From positions 124,001-188,000 of the forward strand of contig NZ_JAPEMV010000005.1 of the NCBI RefSeq assembly GCF_026342355.1: DNA of 64,000 nt, written 5' to 3'. This document shows positions 7,383 to 16,001 of the stretch, piece by piece. The notes beneath the pieces were generated by a model. The model was given only the letters and a program-made list of their open reading frames with translations. It was not told the origin of the DNA and did not search any database. A program made the translations under genes and the position numbers. Each line of letters opens with the position of its first letter. The stretch's first letter is position 1. The stretch comes from Streptomyces sp. NBC_00249 (GTDB lineage Bacteria; Actinomycetota; Actinomycetes; Streptomycetales; Streptomycetaceae).

Positions 7383-10343
7383 TCAGTGGTTCAGGGAGCG
7401 AAGTGCCTTACCGACAAGTACGGCACGGTCCCCCGCCGAGGGCAGGTGCTCCAGCCCGAAGCCGAGGAGGACCGTGTCACGCGTAGTGACCGACGCGTAG
7501 GACTTGAACAGCTCACCGGTCCTGGACCAATCGCCCGGAACATCGGGACTTCCGGCAGGTGCGGCCTGGGCGGCCCAGCTCCCGAGGGAGGTTTCGAAGC
7601 CCTCGGCGGCCTGGTCGGAGCCGCCCACGGACAGTCGCGCCTCGTCGGCGAAGACCCCCCGGCCGCCGGAGCCCGGGTCGGTGACGGAGGAGAGGGACAC
7701 CTCCACGCTCCTGCCCGCGTAGGCGCTCAGGTCGAAGGTGACCTGCTTCCAGCCGCCGGAGGATCCGGTGAAGCTGTTCCAGGTCCCGCTGCTGCCCCGG
7801 GGGGTGCAGCCCGCGCTGTCGAGGGTGAGGTAGCGGCGCAGGAAGGGGTGGCCGTTCATGAAGAATCCGGCCTCGCACTCCGCCGGAACTGTGGCCGAGC
7901 TCAGTCCGCCCGCTTCCGGAAGTGTGGTCCAGTCGTCGCCGCCCGCGCTACGGGCCTCCAGGAGCACGTGGTCGTAGCCCTCCTCGGTGTTCCAGTTGAG
8001 GGCCATCTTCAGCTGCGGCTTGTCGGCCGCGGTGACCTTGGTGAGGTCGAGGGTGCGGGTCAGGCGCTTCCAGTCGTCGTCCTCGTGGGTGGCCGAGGCC
8101 ATCCCGGTGCCCGCGTAGGGGGCGTACGGGTTCACGACCCCGCTGTACTGGCCCGCCTGGGCGCTCCTGAACTGCGGGAACTGCGCCGCGGGAAGGGTGT
8201 CGGAGGTGACGGTGTAGGCCCCGGGGGCGTTCAGCGGGTTGCCGGCTGCGGCACCGAGGGCGCCCTTGGCGCCGTTCAGGGCCCCGGTGCCGGTGAAGCC
8301 GGTGGGCCCGCTGACGGAGGCGCGGCCGTAGGCGCCGAGCCAGTACTGGCTGAAGTCGTTCGTGACGGCGCGGCCGACCTGGGCGTTGCCGCCGGCCAGT
8401 TCACCGGCCTCGACCAGCTTGCCGCCCTCGTTGAGGAAGTCGCGCACCGCCAGCTGCGTGTCACCGCCGGGGGTCTTGGCGCCGGTGTAGTGGACGGCCG
8501 TGGCGAAGTGCGCGAGGACGCCGAGGTGGTGCGGGACGCCCTGCGTGGCCACGTCCCAGACGGCGGCGGACCGGCCGTTGGCGCGCAGTGCGTCGACGTA
8601 GGTCTGGGCGTGCTGGGCCTTGGCTCCTTCCTCGGCGATCACCAGGACGTCCGCGCGGGGGCGTTCGGCGACGGTGTAGGTGAAGTGTGCGCTGGAGACC
8701 TCCTTGTCGGAGCGGTCGCGGCCGGTGAACCAGACCTCGACCTTGTCGCCGGGCCTGGCGCCGTCGACCTTGGCCCGGTACTCGTCGAACCAGTTGTTGT
8801 CCTCGCCGCCGTAGACCTCGCCGCCCTTCCAGGCCTTGAGCCCGTCGTCATGGGTGCGGCCGCCGTTGATCCGGAACTTGAGCTGCTTGTCGCGCAGCGC
8901 CTTGCGGGCGGTGACGGCGACGGTCTGGTCCTCACCGCGGGCGACGTAGGAGGTGGTGAAGGGGTCCAGGGTGAAGTCGGCGGCGCTGATGCCGACGGAC
9001 GAGGCCGGCTGGTCGGGGCGCGCCGCGCTCTCGCCGACGGACAGCGCGAAGGCGACGTTCTTGGCGAACTCCCCCTGGATGAGCTTCTCGTCGTCCGGGA
9101 AGTTGAAGCCGGAGGCGCAGTCCTCGGGCTTCCAGCGGTCGTCCGGGTCCATCGCGGAGGCCGTCTGGCAGGTGGTCATCTCCGGGGTGAACATCATGAT
9201 GCCGTTGGCGTTGGCCGCGTGCCCGTCGGCCTCGCCGTTCGTCGTGTACAGCTCGGAGGAGAGCTGCGGGTAGTAGCCGGGGACGGCCGGGTGCTCGGGG
9301 GTGCCGGCGAGTGCCTTGTAGGCGACGTCGTCCGGGGTCGGGGTGGCGACCTGCCAGCCGACGCCGTAGAGCAGCAGCTCGGAGGCGGAGTGGTAGTTGA
9401 TGGCGTACTGGAAGCCGATGCGCTTCTCGAAGGCGTCGAGGGCGACGGTCTCCGGCTCGGAGGAGGCCTTGGGGCCGCGATAGGTCTCGCTCGACTGGTT
9501 CGGCGAGGAACCCTCGTTGTCGTAGCCCCACTTGTAGGCGAAGTTGCGGTTGAGGTCGACCCCGTCGCCCGCCGCGATCTTCCCGTCGCCGTTGTTGTCG
9601 CGCAGGTTCTTGCGCCACAGGCGGGCGCTGTCGGCGGTGAAGGTGTGGTCGTAGCCGTCGGGGTTGGCCGAGAGCAGGAACCACAGCTCGCTGGAGTCCA
9701 CCAGCTTGGTGATCCGCGCGTCCTTGCCGTAGTTGTCGAGGGTGTGGTGCATCAGCCGCCGGGTCATCTCGGGGGTGATCCACTCACGGGCGTGCTGGTT
9801 GGACATGTAGAGCACGGACGGCTTGTCGCCGTCCTTGGACTTCTTGGCGTCCTTGGTGACCTTGAGGGCGAGGATGTCCTTGCCCTGGACGGTCTTGCCG
9901 ATGGAGACGACCTTGGTGAGGCCCGGGTTCTCCTGGGCGGTCCGCAGGATCTCCTCCTGGAGGCCGCCCTTGCCGCTGTAGGGGCGGAAGACCCCGTCCC
10001 CGGCGGCCTTGGCGCGGGCGAGCCCCTGGGCGGTGACCTTGCGCTCGGCGAGTTTCACGCCCTGGGCCGCGAGGCCCTCGGCCTGGCCGGAGGTGAGGAA
10101 GAGCTCGACCTTGGCGGTCCCCGTCTCGGGGGCGCGTTCGGTGAGCTCGTGGGCGTCCTGGCCGGCCGCGAGCACGAGCGGGACCTGCTCGCGGCTGATG
10201 TCGGCCTCGTAGACGCGTACCTCGTCGGCGCCGGGTGCGTTGCCGGAGGCGGGCTGGGCCTGGGCCGCCACGGGGAGCGCGGCCAGTGTGGTTCCGAAGA
10301 CGAGTGCGCTTGCGGCGAGGAAAGATCTCGCGCGGTGCCTCAT
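7383..10343 (-). CDS. Secreted M14-family zinc carboxypeptidase, large
   Basis: A 986-residue exported metallopeptidase. The ATG at 10343 gives a classical signal peptide (MRHRARSFLAASALVFG then an Ala-rich stretch ending AQAQP, about 30 residues) and has an AGGGGG site just upstream; the frame is open 24 codons further, but that part is not signal-like. The M14 catalytic domain lies around residues 120-430: QHAREWITPE gives zinc ligands His and Glu, YHSASELLLYG the third ligand His, and MMFTPEMTT the catalytic Glu. The C-terminal half has no recognised catalytic motif and looks like beta-rich accessory domains (glutamine amidotransferase-like and jelly-roll-like by general look). It probably degrades extracellular peptides. 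It is monocistronic, with a terminator on each side. Confidence 0.88.
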   Translation of the reverse strand: MRHRARSFLAASALVFGTTLAALPVAAQAQPASGNAPGADEVRVYEADISREQVPLVLAAGQDAHELTERAPETGTAKVELFLTSGQAEGLAAQGVKLAERKVTAQGLARAKAAGDGVFRPYSGKGGLQEEILRTAQENPGLTKVVSIGKTVQGKDILALKVTKDAKKSKDGDKPSVLYMSNQHAREWITPEMTRRLMHHTLDNYGKDARITKLVDSSELWFLLSANPDGYDHTFTADSARLWRKNLRDNNGDGKIAAGDGVDLNRNFAYKWGYDNEGSSPNQSSETYRGPKASSEPETVALDAFEKRIGFQYAINYHSASELLLYGVGWQVATPTPDDVAYKALAGTPEHPAVPGYYPQLSSELYTTNGEADGHAANANGIMMFTPEMTTCQTASAMDPDDRWKPEDCASGFNFPDDEKLIQGEFAKNVAFALSVGESAARPDQPASSVGISAADFTLDPFTTSYVARGEDQTVAVTARKALRDKQLKFRINGGRTHDDGLKAWKGGEVYGGEDNNWFDEYRAKVDGARPGDKVEVWFTGRDRSDKEVSSAHFTYTVAERPRADVLVIAEEGAKAQHAQTYVDALRANGRSAAVWDVATQGVPHHLGVLAHFATAVHYTGAKTPGGDTQLAVRDFLNEGGKLVEAGELAGGNAQVGRAVTNDFSQYWLGAYGRASVSGPTGFTGTGALNGAKGALGAAAGNPLNAPGAYTVTSDTLPAAQFPQFRSAQAGQYSGVVNPYAPYAGTGMASATHEDDDWKRLTRTLDLTKVTAADKPQLKMALNWNTEEGYDHVLLEARSAGGDDWTTLPEAGGLSSATVPAECEAGFFMNGHPFLRRYLTLDSAGCTPRGSSGTWNSFTGSSGGWKQVTFDLSAYAGRSVEVSLSSVTDPGSGGRGVFADEARLSVGGSDQAAEGFETSLGSWAAQAAPAGSPDVPGDWSRTGELFKSYASVTTRDTVLLGFGLEHLPSAGDRAVLVGKALRSLNH

Positions 10344-10490
10344 ATGCCCCCCTGGGCGTCGTCTGCCACGAAAGCTTCGGACGACAGGCTCACGATCACC
10401 CTGTGCGCATGTCAATGGTGCGTGGGGGTTGTGTCCTGCCGGACCGGCCGGATCGGGGTGCCCGGCGGCCTGTACGGCGGGCCGTACGGC

Positions 10491-10524
10491 AGGGGGCCCG
10501 CACGCGTGTGCGTGCGGGCCCCCT
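10491..10524 (-). terminator. Terminator after whiA
   Basis: A perfect 15-bp stem (10491-10505 with 10510-10524) around a GTGT loop lies 38 bases after the whiA stop and closes the uvrC-rapZ-yvcK-whiA operon. Confidence 0.9.
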
Positions 10525-10562
10525 CGCTGGTCCGTAGCGGCCCGCGGGCGGCGGCGCGGCGG

Positions 10563-11558
10563 TCAGCCCGCCATGTTGTCGGCGAGCTCCTCGCTGAGGT
10601 CCAGGTTGGACTCCGTGCCCGGAATACCGAGGTCCTGGGCGCGCTTGTCGGCCATCGCCAGCAGGCGCCGGATCCGGCCCGCGACCGCGTCCTTGGTCAG
10701 CGGCGGGTCGGCGAGCGCGCCCAGCTCCTCCAGGGAGGCCTGCTTGTGCTCCATCCGCAGCCGGCCGGCCGCGGCAAGGTGCTCGGGGACCTCCTCGCCG
10801 AGGATCTCCAGCGCGCGCTGCACCCGGGCCCCGGCGGCGACCGCGGCCCGCGCCGAGCGGCGCAGGTTGGCGTCGTCGAAGTTGGCGAGGCGGTTGGCGG
10901 TGGCGCGCACCTCGCGCCGCATCCGCCGCTCCTCCCAGGCCAGCACCGAGTCGTGGGCGCCGAGGCGGGTCAGCAGGGCACCGATGGCGTCGCCGTCGCG
11001 GACGACGACCCGGTCCACGCCGCGCACCTCGCGGGCCTTGGCGGCGATGGAGAGCCTGCGGGCGGCGCCCACCAGGGCCAGGGCGGCCTCCGGACCCGGG
11101 CAGGTGACCTCCAGGGAGGAGGACCGTCCCGGCTCGGTGAGGGAGCCGTGGGCCAGGAAGGCACCGCGCCAGGCCGCCTCGGCGTCACAGGTGGCCCCGG
11201 AGACCACCTGCGGGGGCAGACCCCGGATGGGGCGGCCGCGGCCGTCCACGAGGCCCGTCTGGCGCGCCAGCTGGTCCCCGCCCGCGACGACCCGTACGAC
11301 GAAGCGGCTGCCCCGGCGCAGTCCGCCCGGGGCCATCACCACCAGGTCGGAGGAGTGCCCGAAGATCTCCAGGATGTCCTTGCGCAGCCGCCGCGCGGCG
11401 ACCCCGGTGTCCAGCTCCGCCTCGATGACGATGCGGCCGCTCACCAGGTGCAGCCCGCCGGCGAACCGAAGGATCGCCGAGACCTCCGCCTTCCTGCAGC
11501 AGGTCCGGGTGACGGGCAGGCGGGAGATCTCATCCTTCACCGCAGGCGTCATCGCCAT
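10563..11558 (-). CDS. whiA: WhiA, sporulation transcription regulator
   Basis: A 331-residue regulator required in Streptomyces for the switch from aerial growth to sporulation septation; it acts with WhiB. The start MAMTPAVKDEISRLPVTRT, the LAGLIDADG-like N-terminal half (RGAFLAHGSL near residue 145) and the C-terminal helix-turn-helix with LEELGALADPPLTKDAVAG match the family, including its length. ATG 11558 has AAGGA seven bases upstream; it overlaps the end of yvcK by ten bases, and a second ATG at 11552 would overlap by four (ATGA). It is the last gene of the operon, and regulation is probably at the operon level plus any internal promoter within yvcK. Confidence 0.96.
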   Translation of the reverse strand: MAMTPAVKDEISRLPVTRTCCRKAEVSAILRFAGGLHLVSGRIVIEAELDTGVAARRLRKDILEIFGHSSDLVVMAPGGLRRGSRFVVRVVAGGDQLARQTGLVDGRGRPIRGLPPQVVSGATCDAEAAWRGAFLAHGSLTEPGRSSSLEVTCPGPEAALALVGAARRLSIAAKAREVRGVDRVVVRDGDAIGALLTRLGAHDSVLAWEERRMRREVRATANRLANFDDANLRRSARAAVAAGARVQRALEILGEEVPEHLAAAGRLRMEHKQASLEELGALADPPLTKDAVAGRIRRLLAMADKRAQDLGIPGTESNLDLSEELADNMAG

Positions 11559-12619
11559 GGGCCGATCCTTCCATGCATCCGAAAAATACGGTCGTACGCG
11601 GCGGCCAGCAGCTCCGGGTCGTGCTTCGGAGAGCCGTCCTGCCTGGCAACCGGCGCCAGCTCGACCGCGGCACCGAACCGTTTGGCGGCTTCGGCGAGGG
11701 ACTCGCGGTCGGGCACGGCGGCCTCGTCGGCCAGCACCACGTCCAGGGCGAGTTTAGGGGCGTGTCGGGCCAAAACCTCCAAATGACGCTGCGGAGAGAA
11801 GCCCTCGGTTTCACCGGGTTGCGGAGCGAGGTTCAGCGAGAGGACCCGCCGGGCCTTCGTCTCGACCAGCGCGTCGAGCAGTTCCGGCACCAGCAGGTGC
11901 GGGATCACGGAGGAGAACCAGGATCCCGGGCCGAGCACCACCCAGTCGGCGTCGAGGACGGCGGCGACGGCCTCGGGTACGGCCGGCGGGTCGCTGGGGA
12001 CGACCTGTACGGAGAGCACCTCGCCGGGCGTGAGGGCGACCGTGGCCTGCCCCCGTACGGTGTCCACGTCCTCCGGGCGCGCCGGGTCGTGGCCCTTGAC
12101 CAGGGCCTGGAGCTCCAGCGGCACCGCCGACATGGGCAGCACCCGGCCGTGCGCGCCGAGCAGCTTGCCGACCAGGTCGAGGGCCTGGACGGGGTCGCCG
12201 AGCTGTTCCCACAGGGCGACGATCAGCAGGTTGCCGACGGCGTGGCCGTGGAGGTCGCCCTCGGACTGGAAGCGGTGCTGGATGACGCGGGCCCAGGTCT
12301 GCCCCCAGTCGTCGTCCCCGCACAGCGCGGCCAGCGCCTTGCGCAGGTCGCCGGGCGGCAGCACGCCGAGCTCCTCCCGGAGCCGGCCGCTGGAGCCGCC
12401 GTCGTCGGCGACGGTGACCACCGCGGTGAGCTCGCCGGTGATCCGGCGCAGGGCGGCGAGGGAGGCCGACAGGCCCATGCCGCCGCCGAGGGCGACGACC
12501 TTGGGCGCGACCACCTTGGCCGCCGCCGCGCCGCGGCGGCCCGCGCGGGCCGCGCCGTCCTCACCCCGGCCGGGGGTGAGGCGGCGCAGCCGGCGCAGCC
12601 GCAGGGTCCGACCGGTCAC
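11549..12619 (-). CDS. yvcK: YvcK/CofD-like protein (gluconeogenesis factor family)
   Basis: A 356-residue protein of the YvcK family, which binds UDP-sugars and in Gram-positives is needed for gluconeogenic growth and cell shape. KVVALGGGMGLSASL is the glycine-rich nucleotide loop, VTVADDGGSSGRLREELG and PPGDLRKAL are family signatures, and LGPGSWFSSVIPHLLV lies in the C-terminal half. The frame is open far upstream over rapZ, but the start is GTG 12619, whose GTGA overlaps the rapZ stop. An Arg-rich 35-residue extension precedes the core. Translational coupling with rapZ and whiA is evident from the overlaps. Confidence 0.93.
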   Translation of the reverse strand: MTGRTLRLRRLRRLTPGRGEDGAARAGRRGAAAAKVVAPKVVALGGGMGLSASLAALRRITGELTAVVTVADDGGSSGRLREELGVLPPGDLRKALAALCGDDDWGQTWARVIQHRFQSEGDLHGHAVGNLLIVALWEQLGDPVQALDLVGKLLGAHGRVLPMSAVPLELQALVKGHDPARPEDVDTVRGQATVALTPGEVLSVQVVPSDPPAVPEAVAAVLDADWVVLGPGSWFSSVIPHLLVPELLDALVETKARRVLSLNLAPQPGETEGFSPQRHLEVLARHAPKLALDVVLADEAAVPDRESLAEAAKRFGAAVELAPVARQDGSPKHDPELLAAAYDRIFRMHGRIGPWR

Positions 12620-13611
12620 TCGCGCCCCATGTCCCGGTGGACGACGACGGTCTCGACTCCCTCGGAGGCGAGGCGGGCGGCGAGCTTCTCGGACATGGCC
12701 ACGCTGCGGTGCTTGCCGCCGGTGCAGCCGACCGCGATGGTCACGTACCGCTTGCCCTCGCGGCGGTAGCCGGCGGCGATGAGCTGGAGCAGCTCGGTGT
12801 AGCGGTCGAGGAACTCCTTGGAGCCGGGCTGGGCGAAGACGTAGCCCGACACCTCCTCGTTGAGGCCGGTGAAGGGGCGCAGCTCCGGGACCCAGTGCGG
12901 GTTGGGGATGAAGCGGCAGTCGACGACGAGGTCGGCGTCGACGGGGAGGCCGTACTTGTAGCCGAAGGACATGACGGTGGCCCGCAGCTCGGGCTCCTCG
13001 TCGCCCGCGAACTGGGCGTCCATCTTGGCGCGCAGCTCGTGCACGTTCAGGCTGGAGGTGTCGATGACCAGGTCGGCGTCGCCGCGCAGCTCGCGCAGCA
13101 GGTCGCGCTCGGCGGCGATGCCGTCGGTGATGCGGCCGTCGCCCTGGAGGGGGTGCGGGCGGCGGACGGACTCGAAGCGGCGGACCAGCGCGTCGTCGGA
13201 GGACTCCAGGAAGACGATGCGGCGGGTGACGCCCCGGCTGTCGAGGTCGGAGAGGGACTCGCGCAGGGCGTCGAAGAACTGGCGGCCGCGGACGTCGACG
13301 ACGACGGCGATGCGCGCCACGTTGCCCTGCGAGCGGGCGCCGAGCTCCACCATGGTGGGGATCAGCGCCGGCGGAAGGTTGTCGACGACGAACCAGCCGA
13401 GGTCCTCCAGACACTTGGCCGCCGTACTGCGGCCGGCCCCGGACATCCCGGAGATGATCACCAGCTCGGGGATGGCGGCCTCGGCGCTGTCGCCGGGCTC
13501 CAGTGTCGTGCCCGTACTCACCTGTGCTCCGTCTCGGTCGTGCTCGGTCGTGTGGTCGGTGGTCTGCTCGGTCGCGTGGTCGGTCATGTGATCGGACGCG
13601 TGCTCGGTCAT
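12616..13611 (-). CDS. rapZ: RapZ/YvcJ-family nucleotide-binding protein
   Basis: A 331-residue protein with an N-terminal P-loop domain (LVIISGMSGAGRSTAAKCLE near residue 50) and a C-terminal domain with GCTGGKHRSVA, both typical of RapZ/YvcJ. In the P-loop the usual lysine is arginine (GAGRST). In enterobacteria RapZ is an RNA-binding adaptor; in actinomycetes its partner is not established. The first 28 residues are a His/Thr/Asp-rich low-complexity stretch encoded by an imperfect tandem repeat. ATG 13611 overlaps the uvrC stop by four bases (ATGA), so translation is coupled to uvrC. Confidence 0.92.
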   Translation of the reverse strand: MTEHASDHMTDHATEQTTDHTTEHDRDGAQVSTGTTLEPGDSAEAAIPELVIISGMSGAGRSTAAKCLEDLGWFVVDNLPPALIPTMVELGARSQGNVARIAVVVDVRGRQFFDALRESLSDLDSRGVTRRIVFLESSDDALVRRFESVRRPHPLQGDGRITDGIAAERDLLRELRGDADLVIDTSSLNVHELRAKMDAQFAGDEEPELRATVMSFGYKYGLPVDADLVVDCRFIPNPHWVPELRPFTGLNEEVSGYVFAQPGSKEFLDRYTELLQLIAAGYRREGKRYVTIAVGCTGGKHRSVAMSEKLAARLASEGVETVVVHRDMGRE

Positions 13612-13614
13612 TGC
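13540..13614 (-). repeat. Imperfect tandem repeat encoding the RapZ N-terminus
   Basis: Short GGTCGTGTGGTCGGT-like units repeat along this stretch and translate into TEH/TDH-type repeats at the start of RapZ. They may vary in number between strains. Confidence 0.6.
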
Positions 13615-15638
13615 TCGGTCCCCCGTTCGGACGCTGCTCCCGCCGGTGCGGGGGCCTCGTCCTCCATGATCTCTCCTGTCGCCGTATTGACGGCAGGACC
13701 GGCGGGGGCCGACCGGGCGAGAGCCGCGGCCACGGTCTCGGCCGTCTTACGGCCTATGCCCGGGACCTCGCAGATCTGGTCGATTGTCGCCTGTCTCAGC
13801 TTCTTCACCGAACCGAAGTGCTTCACCAGGGCCTGCTTGCGGCTCTCGCCGAGGCCGGGGACCTCGTCGAGGGGCCCGGATTTCAGGCGTTTGCCGCGCT
13901 TGCTGCGCTGGTACTGGATCGCGAACCGGTGGGCTTCGTCACGCACCCGCTGGAGCAGGTAGAGGCCCTCGCTGGTGCGGGGCAGCACGACCGGGTCGTC
14001 CTCGCCGGGCAGCCAGACCTCCTCCAGGCGCTTGGCGAGGCCGCACACGGCCACGTCGTCCACGCCGAGCTCCTCCAGGGCCCGCTTGGCCGCGGCGACC
14101 TGCGGCTGCCCGCCGTCGACCACGACCAGCTGCGGCGGGTACGCGAAACGCTTGGGCCGGCCGTCGTCCCCGGGCGTGTCCCCGCGGTCGGCGTCCTCGG
14201 CGCCCTCGGCGTCCTGCGCATCCCACTCCCCCGTCTTCAGCTTCTCCTGGAGGTAGCGGCGGAAGCGGCGGGAGACCACCTCGTGCATGGAGCGGACGTC
14301 GTCCTGCCCCTCGAAGGACTTGATCGCGAAGCGCCGGTACTCGCTCTTGCGGGCGAGTCCGTCCTCGAAGACGACCATCGACGCGACCACGTCGTCGCCC
14401 TGGAGGTGGGAGATGTCGAAGCACTCGATGCGCAGGGGGGCGCTGTCCAGCTCCAGGGCCTCGGCGATCTCCTCCAGGGCCCGGGAGCGGGTGGTGAGGT
14501 CGCTGGCGCGCTTGGTCTTGTGCAGGGCCAGGGACTGCTGGGCGTTGCGGTGGACGGTCTCCATCAGGGCCTTCTTGTCCCCGCGCTGCGGGATCCGCAG
14601 GCTGACCTGGGAGCCGCGCCGCTCGGCGAGCCACTCGCTCAGCGCAGGCGTGTCCTCGGGCAGGGCCGGGACCAGCACCTCCTTGGGTACGGCCTCGCCC
14701 TGCTCCTCCCCGTACAGCTGCTGGAGGGCGTGCTCGACGAGCCCGGCGGTGTCGACGGCCTCCACCTTGTCGGTGACCCAGCCGCGCTGGCCGCGGACCC
14801 GGCCGCCGCGGACGTGGAAGATCTGCACGGCGGCTTCGAGCTCGTCCTCGGCGACGGCGACGAGGTCGGCGTCGGTGGCGTCGGCGAGGACGACGGCGTT
14901 CTTCTCCATGGCCCGGCGCAGGGCCCCTATGTCGTCGCGCAGCCGGGCGGCCTTCTCGTACTCCATCTCCTCGGCGGCCTCGTGCATCTCGGCTTCGAGC
15001 CGGGAGAGGTAGGTGCCGGTCCGCCCCGCCATGAAGTCGCAGAAGTCCTCGGCGAGTTCACGGTGCTCCTCGGGGGTGACCCGGCCGACGCAGGGCGCGG
15101 AGCACTTGCCGATGTAGCCGAGCAGGCAGGGCCGGCCGATCTGCGCGGACCGCTTGAACACCCCTGCGGAGCAGGTCCGCACGGGGAACACCCTGAGCAT
15201 CAGGTCGACGGTCTCGCGGATCGCCCAGGCGTGCCCGTACGGTCCGAAGTAGCGCACGCCCTTCTTCTTGGGCCCGCGCATGACCTGGACGCGGGGGTAC
15301 TGCTCGTTCAGGGTGACGGCGAGGGAGGGGTAGCTCTTGTCGTCCCGGTACTTGACGTTGAACCGGGGGTCGAACTCCTTGATCCAGGAGTACTCGAGCT
15401 GGAGCGCCTCGACCTCGGTGGAGACGACGGTCCACTCGACGGAGGCGGCGGTGGTCACCATGGTGGCGGTACGGGGGTGCAGGCCCGCGAGGTCCTGGAA
15501 GTAGCTGGCCAGGCGCTGGCGCAGGCTCTTGGCCTTCCCGACGTAGATCACCCGGCGGTGCTCGTCGCGGAACTTGTAGACCCCCGGGGAGTCGGGGATC
15601 TGTCCAGGCTTGGGACGGTAGCTGGAAGGATCGGCCAT
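13608..15638 (-). CDS. uvrC: Excinuclease ABC subunit C
   Basis: A 676-residue incision nuclease of nucleotide-excision repair that cuts on both sides of the lesion in the UvrB-DNA complex. The N-terminal GIY-YIG domain has SPGVYKFRDEHRRVIYVGKA. An UvrB-binding UVR motif lies near residues 205-240, the RNase H-like endonuclease is in the middle (IECFDISHLQGDDVVASMV, VVVDGGQPQ), and two helix-hairpin-helix motifs end the protein (VPGLGESRKQALVKHFGS and VPGIGRKTAETV). It is the first gene of the uvrC-rapZ-yvcK-whiA block. Start ATG 15638. Confidence 0.97.
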   Translation of the reverse strand: MADPSSYRPKPGQIPDSPGVYKFRDEHRRVIYVGKAKSLRQRLASYFQDLAGLHPRTATMVTTAASVEWTVVSTEVEALQLEYSWIKEFDPRFNVKYRDDKSYPSLAVTLNEQYPRVQVMRGPKKKGVRYFGPYGHAWAIRETVDLMLRVFPVRTCSAGVFKRSAQIGRPCLLGYIGKCSAPCVGRVTPEEHRELAEDFCDFMAGRTGTYLSRLEAEMHEAAEEMEYEKAARLRDDIGALRRAMEKNAVVLADATDADLVAVAEDELEAAVQIFHVRGGRVRGQRGWVTDKVEAVDTAGLVEHALQQLYGEEQGEAVPKEVLVPALPEDTPALSEWLAERRGSQVSLRIPQRGDKKALMETVHRNAQQSLALHKTKRASDLTTRSRALEEIAEALELDSAPLRIECFDISHLQGDDVVASMVVFEDGLARKSEYRRFAIKSFEGQDDVRSMHEVVSRRFRRYLQEKLKTGEWDAQDAEGAEDADRGDTPGDDGRPKRFAYPPQLVVVDGGQPQVAAAKRALEELGVDDVAVCGLAKRLEEVWLPGEDDPVVLPRTSEGLYLLQRVRDEAHRFAIQYQRSKRGKRLKSGPLDEVPGLGESRKQALVKHFGSVKKLRQATIDQICEVPGIGRKTAETVAAALARSAPAGPAVNTATGEIMEDEAPAPAGAASERGTEQ

Positions 15639-15739
15639 GCCGCCACCCTACTGTCGCCCACCGACAACGAGCCGCACGCCTACGTGGGCCATGTTCCAGC
15701 CCCCCGGATCCACCGCCGCCGCACCCGAACACCCGCGCC

Positions 15740-15940
15740 GGCCACATCCGGCCCCGCCGACGCTTGAGGCGCGGGGTCCGGGGCGGACCCCCAGGTCTTT
15801 CAGCCCCGCCGGCGCTTGAGGCGTTTCAGCCCCGCCGGCGTTTGAGGCGTTTCAGCCCCGCCGGCGTTTGAGGCGTTTCAGCCCCGCCGGCGTTTGAGGC
15901 GCGGGTCCGGGCAGCGCCCGGGGAACGGTGGAAGGGCGGG
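15740..15940. repeat. Intergenic repeat block with four 26-bp tandem units
   Basis: The 363-base gap between uvrC and the next minus-strand gene contains no gene. It holds the dispersed module (opposite orientation to the copy at 226). Its core unit, TTTCAGCCCCGCCGGCG(T/C)TTGAGGCG, is expanded to four head-to-tail 26-bp copies at 15798-15823, 15824-15849, 15850-15875 and 15876-15901; only the first differs, by one base. A partial unit lies near 15750-15775. Each unit contains the CCGCCGGCG inverted core and could form small hairpins. Confidence 0.9.
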
Positions 15941-15957
15941 TCGGGGACAGCCCCGCA

Positions 15958-15986
15958 GGGCCCGGCCCCTGGCGGCGGCCGGGCCC
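15958..15986 (-). terminator. Terminator after the membrane-anchored protease partner
   Basis: A 10-bp perfect GC stem (15958-15967 with 15977-15986), loop 9 bases, begins 16 bases after the stop at 16002. Confidence 0.75.
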
Positions 15987-16001
15987 CACGGGGCGCGGGG
16001 G

